Of a stretch of DNA of 32,237 bases, positions 8,087 to 13,807 are shown piece by piece (the first letter of the stretch is position 1; each line of letters begins with the position of its first letter). The DNA is taken from the IMG/VR virus record IMGVR_UViG_3300032316_000395, positions 1-32,237 of that record; one strand, 5' to 3'. The notes under the pieces were generated by a model. It searched no databases. It was not told the DNA's origin and saw nothing but the letters and a program-made list of their open reading frames with translations. The translations under genes were made by a program, and so were the position numbers. This DNA is from a virus.

Positions 8087-9538
8087 TTACTGCCCGTACG
8101 GGTTCTGTATTATTTTCGGCGGTGACCTGTCGTACTCTTGCTTCTTGTCAACGAGAGAGCCAAGCATGCCCTTGTCCATCATCAGGCGCATGGCCTGCGT
8201 CGTGCTGTCCACGAAGTCGTCGTGCTTGATGCTGCCCTTGCCGGTGAACGAACATAGCTGCGCCACCAGCGGGTCGGCCCAGACGCGTGACTTGCCGGGG
8301 AACTTCTCGCTCTCGGGCAGGAACACCCTGCGCCGTGCGAACACGGGACTGACCACGTGCAGGCGCGCCAGCTTGTCTGCCCGTCCGGGGTTGTAGGCGT
8401 GCGCCAGTACCCCCTCGCGTTCGAGCATCTGTCTCAGGCTGATGCCGCTCCCCTTGTCCTCGATCAGCAGGATGTCTGGCTTGCGCCCCGACGTCAGCGG
8501 CTTCGAGCTGCCGAACATGGGCTTGATCATCGCCACGTCTTGGTCGTCGCCGTATGACGTGTTCATTTCCTTCTTCACGCGCTTGATCAGGTCGGGCATG
8601 CCGAGCTGCTCTTGCCAACAGTCGAGCAGCAGGGCGTAGCCCTTCTCGTCGTGTTGGAACACGCCCCAGACGCTGCACGCCGTGTAGTCGGCGTCGCCGC
8701 TCTTTACGTCGCGCGTCGCCTCGGTGAAGGCGGTGTCGAGCGACATGATGATCCAGTCGAAGGCGGGCAGCGGCTTCTTGGCGGGCCAGAGCTTGAGCCA
8801 GCTACGCTTGATGACGCCGCTCTCTTCGGGGTCAATCATCTCGCCATACAGCTCCTGCCGACCGATGGTCGTGCCCTCGTACTGCTCGAGCTGCTCGAAG
8901 AAGCGGTCGGGCAGGTTCGCCTTGTTGTCGAACGTCGAGCCACTGACCACGACGCGGCCCGGCTTCGGCACCGTCAACTTGCGCACCAGCTCCACGGGGC
9001 GAGGGGTCGTGGTCCACACGACCTGCGGTGCCTTGCCCAGACGCAGGCCCATCATGGCCATGTCCCAAGTCTCGACGGCGTTCTGCCACGCGGCCAGCTC
9101 GTCGCACCAGATGAACTCGTGCTGCGGGCCGCGCAGTCGCGCCGGCTTCTCGGAGGTGAAGCCACGTATCATCGTGCCGCTCTTCAGTTCGAGCACGAGA
9201 TCCGAACTGTTGTATCGCTTGATCAGCGCCTCGGGGATGACGGACAGCAGGCCGCTCTCGCCCTCGAAGGCCGTGTGCTTCACGTCAGAATACGTGGGAC
9301 AGATGACGGCGCAGTAGGTGTCGCCCACCTCGACCGCCTTGGCCCCCAGCCACTCGGCACCGATGCGCGTCTTGCCGAAGCCGCGACCCGCCATGAAGCC
9401 GTACTCGCTGAAGTCTTCCTGCGGGATCTGGTTCGGTCGCGCCGTGGCCGACCAGCGTTCCTGCCAGTCGATGTATACCCGCATCTCTGGCGGCAGCGTC
9501 GCCATCACCGTGGCGTCAATGGCGGCCGCGTCAAGCAT
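8087..9538 (-). CDS. terL: Terminase large subunit
   Basis: 483 residues, the DNA-packaging motor ATPase and headful or cos nuclease. Walker A is at residues 51-57 (GRGFGKT) and Walker B at 143-147 (IWCDE, with the catalytic Glu). A coupling-like TTTPRP is at 175-180. The C-terminal RNase H-like nuclease has its acidic residues in SLDTAF (D267), LLIEDKGSG (D360) and HDDFVD (439-443). The ATG at 9538 overlaps the stop of the 61-aa gene by 8 nt, implying coupled translation. All motifs appear intact. It acts with the small terminase upstream and the portal downstream. Confidence 0.93.
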   Translation of the reverse strand: MLDAAAIDATVMATLPPEMRVYIDWQERWSATARPNQIPQEDFSEYGFMAGRGFGKTRIGAEWLGAKAVEVGDTYCAVICPTYSDVKHTAFEGESGLLSVIPEALIKRYNSSDLVLELKSGTMIRGFTSEKPARLRGPQHEFIWCDELAAWQNAVETWDMAMMGLRLGKAPQVVWTTTPRPVELVRKLTVPKPGRVVVSGSTFDNKANLPDRFFEQLEQYEGTTIGRQELYGEMIDPEESGVIKRSWLKLWPAKKPLPAFDWIIMSLDTAFTEATRDVKSGDADYTACSVWGVFQHDEKGYALLLDCWQEQLGMPDLIKRVKKEMNTSYGDDQDVAMIKPMFGSSKPLTSGRKPDILLIEDKGSGISLRQMLEREGVLAHAYNPGRADKLARLHVVSPVFARRRVFLPESEKFPGKSRVWADPLVAQLCSFTGKGSIKHDDFVDSTTQAMRLMMDKGMLGSLVDKKQEYDRSPPKIIQNPYGQ

Positions 9539-9716
9539 TGCGATACAGCGTCAGCGCTTCGCGCAGCTCGGTGTTGGTCGCGCGGATCTTGTCGTAGCGA
9601 TCGTTCGCCATGCGCAGCGCGTGGTTGAGGGCGTACTTCTCGGTGGCGTGATGCTCGGCCGCAGCCTCGAGCTCGCGGACGCGCCGCCACGGGTTGGTGA
9701 ACAGGCGCGGTGTCAC
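9531..9716 (-). CDS. Small coiled-coil protein between terminase subunits
   Basis: 61 residues with a GTG start that overlaps the TGA of the small terminase (GTGA); its own stop overlaps the terL start. The product is a single charged helix (RVRELEAAAEHHATEKYALN, followed by HALRMANDRYDKIRATNTEL). The tight overlaps on both sides and the coiled-coil pattern support a real gene. It could be a packaging accessory, but there is no direct evidence for that. Confidence 0.6.
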   Translation of the reverse strand: MTPRLFTNPWRRVRELEAAAEHHATEKYALNHALRMANDRYDKIRATNTELREALTLYRNA

Positions 9717-10165
9717 TCGCCGTCTCGCTTCGTGGAGCGGAGGCGTTCACCGATGCGTGAGGCCAGCTCCTGCGCGTCGATTACGTTGATTTCCTTGCCG
9801 TCCTTGCCGGTGATCTCGGTGGTGGTCTTCGTGCCGTACTTGTCCGGCCGCCAGTGGGCGAGCAGCTTCAGGCGATACTCGGCGCGGTTGCGCGCCCAGC
9901 TTATCGAACCGTTGTCGATCTTGCCCTCGTAGCGTTCGGGCGGCGTGTCCACAATCTCCATGACGGCGTCGGCCACGGCGTCCGCGCCGGCGGCTCTAGC
10001 TTTCGCGTGTGCGAGCTTCAAGGTTTCGTCTTCGTCGAGCCACGTACTCCACGACATCGCGCTGAACTTCAAGTCGCGGCTGATCGAAGTCAACGTCTCG
10101 CCAAGCGACAGGCGCTCAAGCACCTCCGCCAACAACTTATCATTCTTCTTTGCCGGGTACGGCAT
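9713..10165 (-). CDS. terS: Terminase small subunit
   Basis: About 150 residues from MPYPAKKNDKL; GGAG lies 10 nt upstream of the ATG at 10165. Another in-frame ATG at 10174 has that GGAG almost touching it, and a TTG at 10216 has no site. Residues 10-45 (VLERLSLGETLTSISRDLKF, then SAMSWSTWLDED) form a helix-turn-helix for DNA recognition. A helical Ala-rich oligomerisation region (KARAAGADAVADAVMEIVDT) follows, and then the motif HWRPDKYGTKTTTE seen near the C-terminus of many phage small terminases. It binds the packaging site and loads the large subunit, encoded 175 nt downstream. Confidence 0.85.
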   Translation of the reverse strand: MPYPAKKNDKLLAEVLERLSLGETLTSISRDLKFSAMSWSTWLDEDETLKLAHAKARAAGADAVADAVMEIVDTPPERYEGKIDNGSISWARNRAEYRLKLLAHWRPDKYGTKTTTEITGKDGKEINVIDAQELASRIGERLRSTKRDGE

Positions 10166-10246
10166 CGTCTGCATGCTCCGTTCGCTTATCACAGTGCTAC
10201 CAGTCACGTCGCCCAAATAACACCAGCCAAGCCGTAACGCAAGGGC

Positions 10247-10519
10247 CTAGAACACAAACAGGTTCCCCCACACCGCGAAGGGCAGCCGGCCCCTGTCACA
10301 CATGTTCTGCAAAGACCGCTCGATGTCGCGGCGACGCAGGTCACGCTTGGGCCTCTCAGGCTTCGGCATCGTCGCCACACAGTGTTCGACGAAGTCAGCG
10401 TGCGTCATGCTCTCCTCGACCAAGCTCAGGGCGTCAGCTTCACGAATGATTATTTTCTCGACGCGATAGGTGAAGTAATCGCGGGGCGCTTTCTCTGGAC
10501 GACCAAAATCAAGTTTCAT
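10247..10519 (-). CDS. 90-aa winged-helix-like protein, paralogue of the helicase C-terminus
   Basis: 90 residues; AGGAG lies 7 nt before the ATG at 10519. Residues 43-72 (FVEHCVATMPKPERPKRDLR and RRDIERSLQN) closely match residues about 636-668 of the primase-helicase at 15599-17659. The 9 residues PKRDLRRRD are identical, and the final strand (WGNLFVF against NGHVIFCI) is similar. The basic helix followed by two strands suggests a small winged-helix DNA-binding fold. It is the first gene of the leftward late operon, facing the repeat-filled control region, so it could regulate that region or interact with replication. Function unproven; the paralogy is seen directly. Confidence 0.7.
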   Translation of the reverse strand: MKLDFGRPEKAPRDYFTYRVEKIIIREADALSLVEESMTHADFVEHCVATMPKPERPKRDLRRRDIERSLQNMCDRGRLPFAVWGNLFVF

Positions 10520-10535
10520 GTTTATCTCCTCATGT

Positions 10536-10835
10536 TGCACCACAGCCCATACACCATGGTGACCCACAGTGCAAATACGGATGTGCACCACGCCTTCAGC
10601 AGATGGTGCAAGTGGTGGTACAGTACGAGGTTCGACTTTTTTACTGACCCATCTCGATCTGCACTACACCACGAAATTTTGGGTGCACCACCCACACCAC
10701 CCCACGGCTACCTACGGTATAGCCCGTGGGTTGGTCGTGATGGAGCAGTATGCACCGTGACCCTTCACTGCACCATGGTGCATCATAGGTCATGGTGTAA
10801 ACGCTTCGGTTGCATGGTGCATTCGAGATGGTGTA
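10536..10835. repeat. Iteron-like array of TGYACCA-type 7-mers
   Basis: Exact TGCACCA or TACACCA on the plus strand begins at 10536, 10550, 10584, 10665, 10684 and 10769. The complement TGGTGCA or TGGTGTA begins at 10604, 10776, 10793, 10815 and 10829. Near misses lie at 10694 and 10751. The pair at 10769-10782 forms a perfect 14-bp palindrome, TGCACCATGGTGCA. Two right-hand copies extend to TGGTGTAAAC. Left copies are mostly in one orientation and right copies mostly in the other. Such clustering is typical of binding sites for a phage regulator or initiator. Confidence 0.8.
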
Positions 10836-10869
10836 AACCACCCAATTGCAAACAAATGTAACATGACGT

Positions 10870-10947
10870 AATTTTTTACGTATAGGGGTTTACATACCCT
10901 CTAAACTGTTTACAGATAATCGGACCAACAACGAAAGGGACTACAAA
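10870..10947 (+). promoter_or_regulatory. Promoter-leader cassette copy 1
   Basis: AATTTTTT at 10870 is followed by TAGGGG, a -35-like TTTACA (10889-10894) set inside a GGGT...ACCC inverted repeat, and a -10-like TACAGATAAT (10911-10920). The leader CCAACAACGAAAGGGA (10925-10940) includes the ribosome site for the ATG at 10948. Shares this order and much sequence with the copies at 12622, 14750 and 17644. Probably the main early promoter. Confidence 0.65.
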
Positions 10948-11175
10948 ATGACTACATTGACCACAGCATCGCAGAGCCTCTTCATCAGCCTCGCATCCGA
11001 CGCCGACAACTGGGGTGGTCAGCCTCTGCTTGACATCAGCGCATCGCAGCGCGGCAACCTGACCGACCTCAAGAAGAACGGCCTGCTCACAACCTTCCGT
11101 GACGAAGGTTGCGACTGGGTGATCTTCACCGACGCGGGCCGCGAATTTGCCGCAGCAAACGGCATCGAGATTTAA
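10948..11175 (+). CDS. First early gene, small winged-helix-like protein
   Basis: 75 residues; AAAGGGA lies 7 nt before the ATG. The second half (RGNLTDLKKNGLLTTFRDEG, then CDWVIFTDAGREFAA) has the helix, charged turn, strand, turn, strand and D-A-G-R helix pattern of MarR-type winged-helix ends, so DNA binding is plausible. As the first gene downstream of the control region it is a candidate early regulator or host-takeover protein. No homologue is recognised with confidence. It is followed directly by a UUCG hairpin. Confidence 0.65.
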   Translation: MTTLTTASQSLFISLASDADNWGGQPLLDISASQRGNLTDLKKNGLLTTFRDEGCDWVIFTDAGREFAAANGIEI

Positions 11176-11180
11176 CCAAC

Positions 11181-11198
11181 TGGGGGCTTCGGCCCCCA
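11181..11198 (+). promoter_or_regulatory. Intergenic UUCG hairpin 1
   Basis: TGGGGGC-TTCG-GCCCCCA: a perfect 7-bp GC-rich stem closed by the very stable cUUCGg tetraloop, starting 5 nt after a stop codon. It is followed by ACCAACCAAAGGGAA, which is the ribosome site for the next gene. No T-run follows, so it is not a standard terminator. The flanks are nearly identical to those of the hairpins at 11435 and 11675. Confidence 0.75.
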
Positions 11199-11219
11199 CC
11201 AACCAAAGGGAACACCAAC

Positions 11220-11429
11220 ATGACCAACTACACCACCCGCATCCGCATCGTGCCTTGCCACAAGGGGGCCAAGGGCTACCAGCCGCTGATCGAGTTCCGC
11301 TACCGCCGCGAGCTGTACTGCTTCGAGGGTAGCATCTACCCGCGCCGCTGGGCTGCCGACAACGAGGCGCAGCGCATGGGTGACCGCATCGACGCCTACG
11401 TCGAGATCATCGCCGCCCAGAATAACTAA
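11220..11429 (+). CDS. 69-aa early protein, unknown
   Basis: MTNYTTRIRIVPCHKGAKGY start at 11220, with AAAGGGAA about 8 nt upstream. A longer in-frame reading from 11109 would pass through the hairpin and the upstream gene and is rejected. The product is basic and aromatic (YQPLIEFRYRRELYCFEGSI) with a C-terminal helix and no recognised motif. It lies between two copies of the UUCG hairpin. Small size and basic charge would suit a nucleic-acid or host-protein binding factor, but that is only a guess. Confidence 0.6.
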   Translation: MTNYTTRIRIVPCHKGAKGYQPLIEFRYRRELYCFEGSIYPRRWAADNEAQRMGDRIDAYVEIIAAQNN

Positions 11430-11434
11430 CCAAC

Positions 11435-11452
11435 TGGGGGCTTCGGCCCCCA
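11435..11452 (+). promoter_or_regulatory. Intergenic UUCG hairpin 2
   Basis: Second copy of TGGGGGC-TTCG-GCCCCCA, 5 nt after the TAA of the 69-aa gene. The surrounding TAACCAAC...ACCAACCAAAGGGAA is identical to copy 1 for more than 35 nt. The repeat therefore covers stop codon, hairpin and ribosome site together. Confidence 0.75.
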
Positions 11453-11473
11453 CCAACCAAAGGGAATTACAAC

Positions 11474-11668
11474 ATGCTTATCGACCTAGAATGTAAATGC
11501 GCAGCCACCCACAAATGGGAGCTAGTCGCCCGCTTCGCCTACGCCACGATGGCCGCAGGTGCCGCCATTGCCCTGAGCGAGCACGAGGGCTGCCCCTACC
11601 GCACCATCGACCGCCGGTGGACTGAGGCTCCTGTCGTCGAGACGTTCGTCAACGGCGCGCAAGTTTAA
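11474..11668 (+). CDS. 64-aa early protein, unknown
   Basis: MLIDLECKCAATHKWELVAR start; AAAGGGAA lies upstream. It holds a central Ala-rich helix (FAYATMAAGAAIALSEHEG) and three cysteines (C7, C9 and C40). The Cys and His residues (ECKC...H, EHEGC) could bind a metal, but no standard zinc-finger spacing is met. It lies between hairpin copies 2 and 3. Function unknown. Confidence 0.6.
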   Translation: MLIDLECKCAATHKWELVARFAYATMAAGAAIALSEHEGCPYRTIDRRWTEAPVVETFVNGAQV

Positions 11669-11674
11669 CCAACC

Positions 11675-11690
11675 GGGGGCTTCGGCCCCC
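11675..11690 (+). promoter_or_regulatory. Intergenic UUCG hairpin 3
   Basis: Third copy: GGGGGC-TTCG-GCCCCC. The outer T-A pair is lost (C at 11674, A at 11691), and flanks TAACCAAC and ACCAACTGAAGGGA are slightly diverged. The retained loop and stem with drifting flanks suggest the RNA structure is what is selected. Confidence 0.7.
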
Positions 11691-11711
11691 ACCAACTGAA
11701 GGGATATTACC

Positions 11712-11939
11712 ATGAACTACAACACTTGCGTCAAAGAGACATTCACCCACACCTACGGCCACGGCGGCATCGTCACCGTGCCGGCCGGTGCCCGCACGAC
11801 GAGCGCCAGCGCACACGGCGGTGACTTCCGCTGGGTCGACCCGTCGATCTTCCACAAGGACAGCATCGAGTACCACGACGCCGAGCACTACGGCATCCGC
11901 GTCTACCCTGACAACCAGACGGAAGGAGCGCTGGCATGA
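11712..11939 (+). CDS. 75-aa early protein, unknown
   Basis: MNYNTCVKETFTHTYGHGGI start at 11712, with GAAGGGA upstream. The sequence is His-, Asp- and Tyr-rich (SIFHKDSIEYHDAEHYGIRV) and low in hydrophobic residues, with no recognised domain. Its stop overlaps the start of the next gene (ATGA at 11936), so the 11712-12333 genes form a coupled trio. Confidence 0.6.
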   Translation: MNYNTCVKETFTHTYGHGGIVTVPAGARTTSASAHGGDFRWVDPSIFHKDSIEYHDAEHYGIRVYPDNQTEGALA

Positions 11940-12142
11940 GCTACCCACCACATGGCGACGACGAGCCGTTCTACTACCTCGGCCGCGCCGACCACGACCG
12001 CGACACCTTCCGACTGGACCGGCCCACCAACTGGACGGCCAAGCAGTGGGCCGCCTACAATGACGGCCTGTACGAGGCGGCCAGTGACGCGAACCCAGAC
12101 ATAACATCGCTCATGAACGAGCAACATTTAGGATCAGTATAA
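11936..12142 (+). CDS. 68-aa early protein, unknown
   Basis: MSYPPHGDDEPFYYLGRADH start; GGAAGGAG lies upstream within the preceding gene. An acidic, aromatic N-terminus is followed by a helix (TAKQWAAYNDGLYEAASDAN). The AKQWAAYNDG segment is amphipathic. The stop overlaps the next start by one base (TAATG). Function unknown; translation is probably coupled with both neighbours. Confidence 0.6.
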   Translation: MSYPPHGDDEPFYYLGRADHDRDTFRLDRPTNWTAKQWAAYNDGLYEAASDANPDITSLMNEQHLGSV

Positions 12143-12333
12143 TGACCGACTTCCACGTACAGGACCACGGCAGCCTCATCATCCTTCTGCCGCAGACCAC
12201 TGCGGCCAAGGACTGGGCCGACGATCACTTCCCCGACGACGCGCAGAACTGGGCCAGCGGCACGGTCATCGAGCGTCGTTACTTCGAACCAATCTACGAC
12301 GGCATCACTGCCGACGGCCTGACCATCAGCTAA
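12142..12333 (+). CDS. 63-aa phage protein, unknown
   Basis: MTDFHVQDHGSLIILLPQTT start. The pattern of a hydrophobic strand SLIILLP, a helix with DWADDHFPDDAQNW and a C-terminal ERRYFEPIYDGITADGL is one I associate with a recurring small protein of phages and prophages with no known function. One-base overlap with the preceding gene indicates coupled translation. No catalytic or metal-binding residues stand out. Confidence 0.65.
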   Translation: MTDFHVQDHGSLIILLPQTTAAKDWADDHFPDDAQNWASGTVIERRYFEPIYDGITADGLTIS

Positions 12334-12346
12334 GGAGCATATTACC

Positions 12347-12631
12347 ATGTCCCCAAGATACGAACTGATCCACCGATCGCCTGTCACCGTCGAGGACGGT
12401 GCCATTATGGGCGACTGGCTGACGCGCTTGGCCGAGGAGCACGCCGCGACCATCACACAGACCACGTCCGACAGGCAGCGTCGTCTGGTGGCCGACCTCT
12501 TCCACATGGCCGCCGACGCCCTCGACAGCGCGGCAGCGTTGGTAGAAGGCGAGGCGCGCGCAGAGCACTACCTCAACCGCATAGGCTGGCTGCGCAGCCG
12601 GGCGGCCAACATCACCGCCCAAATTATTTAA
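12347..12631 (+). CDS. 94-aa helical protein, unknown
   Basis: MSPRYELIHRSPVTVEDGAI start; AAGGAG lies 9 nt upstream. The protein is mainly helical, with an Ala-rich amphipathic middle (RRLVADLFHMAADALDSAAA). Its last codons (IIstop) lie in the AATTATTT that opens promoter-leader copy 2, so gene end and promoter overlap. Function unknown. Confidence 0.6.
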   Translation: MSPRYELIHRSPVTVEDGAIMGDWLTRLAEEHAATITQTTSDRQRRLVADLFHMAADALDSAAALVEGEARAEHYLNRIGWLRSRAANITAQII

Positions 12632-12700
12632 ATAGGGGGGTTGCGTATACCCTCAAACTGTTTACAGACAATCGGACCAACAACGAAAAGGAACACCACC
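12622..12700 (+). promoter_or_regulatory. Promoter-leader cassette copy 2
   Basis: AATTATTT (12622-12629), TAGGGGGG, -35-like TTGCGT (12641-12646) inside a GGGT...ACCC inverted repeat, then CAAACTGTTTACAGACAATC. The leader CCAACAACGAAAAGGA (12677-12692) lies before the ATG at 12701. Nearly identical to copy 1 from the ACCC block to the leader. Starts a new gene block. Confidence 0.65.
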
Positions 12701-12964
12701 ATGATACGACCAACTCTCAACATCAACGGCTCATCCGCCTTTGACCTCATCGACCCACGCCGCACCGCGATGGACCACCTGCTCGACGCCATCGAGGCGC
12801 TGAAGCAGTGCACGCCTAACGGCCGCGACTACCCCGGCGACTACGACCGCTGCGGCGAGGATCGTGGCCTCCACTTCGATCGACTGGCCGCACTGCACAC
12901 GCTGCGCGAGGAGCTGCTCGACGAGGCACTACACGTCCAGCAACAGGAAAGGGTGGCAGCATGA
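12701..12964 (+). CDS. 87-aa early protein, unknown
   Basis: MIRPTLNINGSSAFDLIDPR start at 12701 with AAAAGGA upstream. A longer in-frame start at 12641 lies within the promoter-leader and is rejected. The sequence is helical with acidic and His residues (TAMDHLLDAIEALKQCTPNG; FDRLAALHTLREELLDEALH). No family recognised. The stop overlaps the next ATG (ATGA at 12961). Confidence 0.6.
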   Translation: MIRPTLNINGSSAFDLIDPRRTAMDHLLDAIEALKQCTPNGRDYPGDYDRCGEDRGLHFDRLAALHTLREELLDEALHVQQQERVAA

Positions 12965-13230
12965 CCGCCATCACCGAAGACACGCCAGAGGGCGGACCAG
13001 AGGAGCTTCAGTGGAAGATCGACCGGCTGATCGAGCAGGTCGAGCGCGACAAGGAAGAACTGGAGCGTGCGCGTCGCAGTCACAGGGAGACGGAGAAGAG
13101 CTATTTCGCGCTTCAAGACCGTTACGACACCCTGACATCGCGCCTGACCGTCGGCGTCCTGCGCAAGGCGGGTTACACCGTCCAGATCGAGGAGGACGAG
13201 TTCTGCGACGCCTGCGGCGAAGACTTTTAA
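12961..13230 (+). CDS. 89-aa coiled-coil protein with C-terminal Cys pair
   Basis: Residues 13-55 are a charged coiled coil (LQWKIDRLIEQVERDKEELE and on). A short beta-like segment follows, then the C-terminus EEDEFCDACGEDF, in which CxxC could bind metal, perhaps by pairing between subunits. ATGA overlap with the preceding gene. Function unknown. Confidence 0.6.
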   Translation: MTAITEDTPEGGPEELQWKIDRLIEQVERDKEELERARRSHRETEKSYFALQDRYDTLTSRLTVGVLRKAGYTVQIEEDEFCDACGEDF

Positions 13231-13244
13231 CAAGGAGAAAACTA

Positions 13245-13442
13245 ATGACTAACGTACCTGCATTTCCAATGGCCGTCCCGCAAGACTGGGACAGCTACCA
13301 AGACGGCATGACCCTGCGCGACTACTTCGCGGGACAGGCGCTTGCTGGGCGACTGGCCGATGGCACGGACAGGCGCAAACAAGACGTAGCCGAGCAAGCA
13401 TACGCATTCGCTGACGCTATGCTCGAAGCGCGGGGCGAGTAA
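13245..13442 (+). CDS. 65-aa phage protein with GMTLRDYFA motif
   Basis: MTNVPAFPMAVPQDWDSYQD start at 13245; AAGGAG lies 8 nt upstream. The block PAFP.A...GMTLRDYFAGQAL followed by a helix ending AYAFADAMLEARGE is a pattern I recognise from many small phage and prophage proteins with no assigned function. The stop overlaps the next ATG (TAATG). It is probably cytoplasmic; no membrane segment. Confidence 0.7.
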   Translation: MTNVPAFPMAVPQDWDSYQDGMTLRDYFAGQALAGRLADGTDRRKQDVAEQAYAFADAMLEARGE

Positions 13443-13627
13443 TGGCCAGACCGATGATCTACCCCATGGGGACGCTAGAGATCGGCGAAGTCGCCACCAT
13501 GCCAGCAGACAAGAAAGGCTCACCCCGGCGCACGTCCAAGAACGTCAGCCAGTATGGGGTGCGGCATGGGCGTTCCTTCAAGTGCCGGACGATCGACGGT
13601 GTCACATTTATCACGAGGTTAGGATAA
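13442..13627 (+). CDS. 61-aa basic early protein
   Basis: MARPMIYPMGTLEIGEVATM start; one-base overlap with the preceding gene. The C-terminal half is strongly basic with alternating pattern (RRTSKNVSQYGVRHGRSFKC, then RTIDGVTFITRLG). The NVSQYGxRHGRxFxCRT layout looks like a small nucleic-acid-binding unit (helix, then beta hairpin). Phage proteins with an ISQYGIRHGRKF-like block exist, but I know no function for them. Confidence 0.6.
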   Translation: MARPMIYPMGTLEIGEVATMPADKKGSPRRTSKNVSQYGVRHGRSFKCRTIDGVTFITRLG

Positions 13628-13631
13628 GCAA

Positions 13632-13712
13632 ATGACAATGTTTTTAATGTTCGCCTTCATCATAGGCGCTGCTTACATATTCGGAAAAGATAACGGCACA
13701 CACCCACGTTAA
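13632..13712 (+). CDS. 26-aa single-pass membrane peptide
   Basis: ATG at 13632, TAA at 13710-13712; AGGA lies 8 nt upstream of the ATG. Product MTMFLMFAFIIGAAYIFGKD plus NGTHPR: about 17 hydrophobic residues followed by a short polar tail, fitting one transmembrane helix. Too short for homology, but the ribosome site and placement 4 nt after the previous stop support expression. It could disturb or mark the host membrane; role unknown. Confidence 0.5.
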   Translation: MTMFLMFAFIIGAAYIFGKDNGTHPR

Positions 13713-13735
13713 AGCGTGTCACTTTTCTAACAACA

Positions 13736-13776
13736 ATATCCCGCAAACGGGCGCATGGCTTTGGTTTGCGGGATAT
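13736..13776. promoter_or_regulatory. 13-bp perfect inverted repeat upstream of DnaA-like gene
   Basis: ATATCCCGCAAAC (13736-13748) and GTTTGCGGGATAT (13764-13776) are exact complements separated by 15 nt. No T-run follows on either strand, so an operator or an RNA hairpin in the 5' leader of the gene at 13808 is more likely than a terminator. It lies in the only gap (95 nt) within this gene block. Confidence 0.6.
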
Positions 13777-13807
13777 GTGCTTCAAACAAAAACACCGAAA
13801 GATTACT

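Larger units (their letters stand above)
10520..10947. promoter_or_regulatory. Divergent control region between late and early operons
   Basis: 428 nt without a supportable gene, separating the leftward late operon (start 10519) from the rightward early operon (start 10948). The left three quarters hold many copies of TGCACCA/TACACCA and their complements. The right end (10860-10947) is AT-rich and carries the first copy of the promoter-leader cassette. Short frames here read through the repeats, lack ribosome sites and are rejected. Promoters for both directions are expected here, and possibly a replication origin. Which it is cannot be settled from sequence alone. Confidence 0.75.

Noticed and set aside
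8612-9628. Open frame of 338 codons opposite the large terminase
   Set aside because: Shadow of terL in a high-GC gene; the terL motifs are intact on the other strand.
10166-10246. Separate promoter for the terminase genes (TTGCGT, 16 nt, TTATTT on the minus strand)
   Set aside because: Only a loose match to both elements in an 81-nt gap, with no second line of support.
10641-10841. Minus-strand frame of 66 codons within the repeat array
   Set aside because: No ribosome site and composition dictated by the repeats.
10382-10861. Plus-strand frame of 159 codons across the divergent region
   Set aside because: It overlaps the 90-aa gene in antisense and reads through the TGCACCA repeats, giving a Cys/His/Met-rich product; there is no ribosome site. 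The region is better seen as regulatory DNA.
13766-13807. Upstream extension of the DnaA-like gene to a TTG at 13766
   Set aside because: It would start inside the 13-bp inverted repeat without a ribosome site; the ATG at 13808 fits the domain start.
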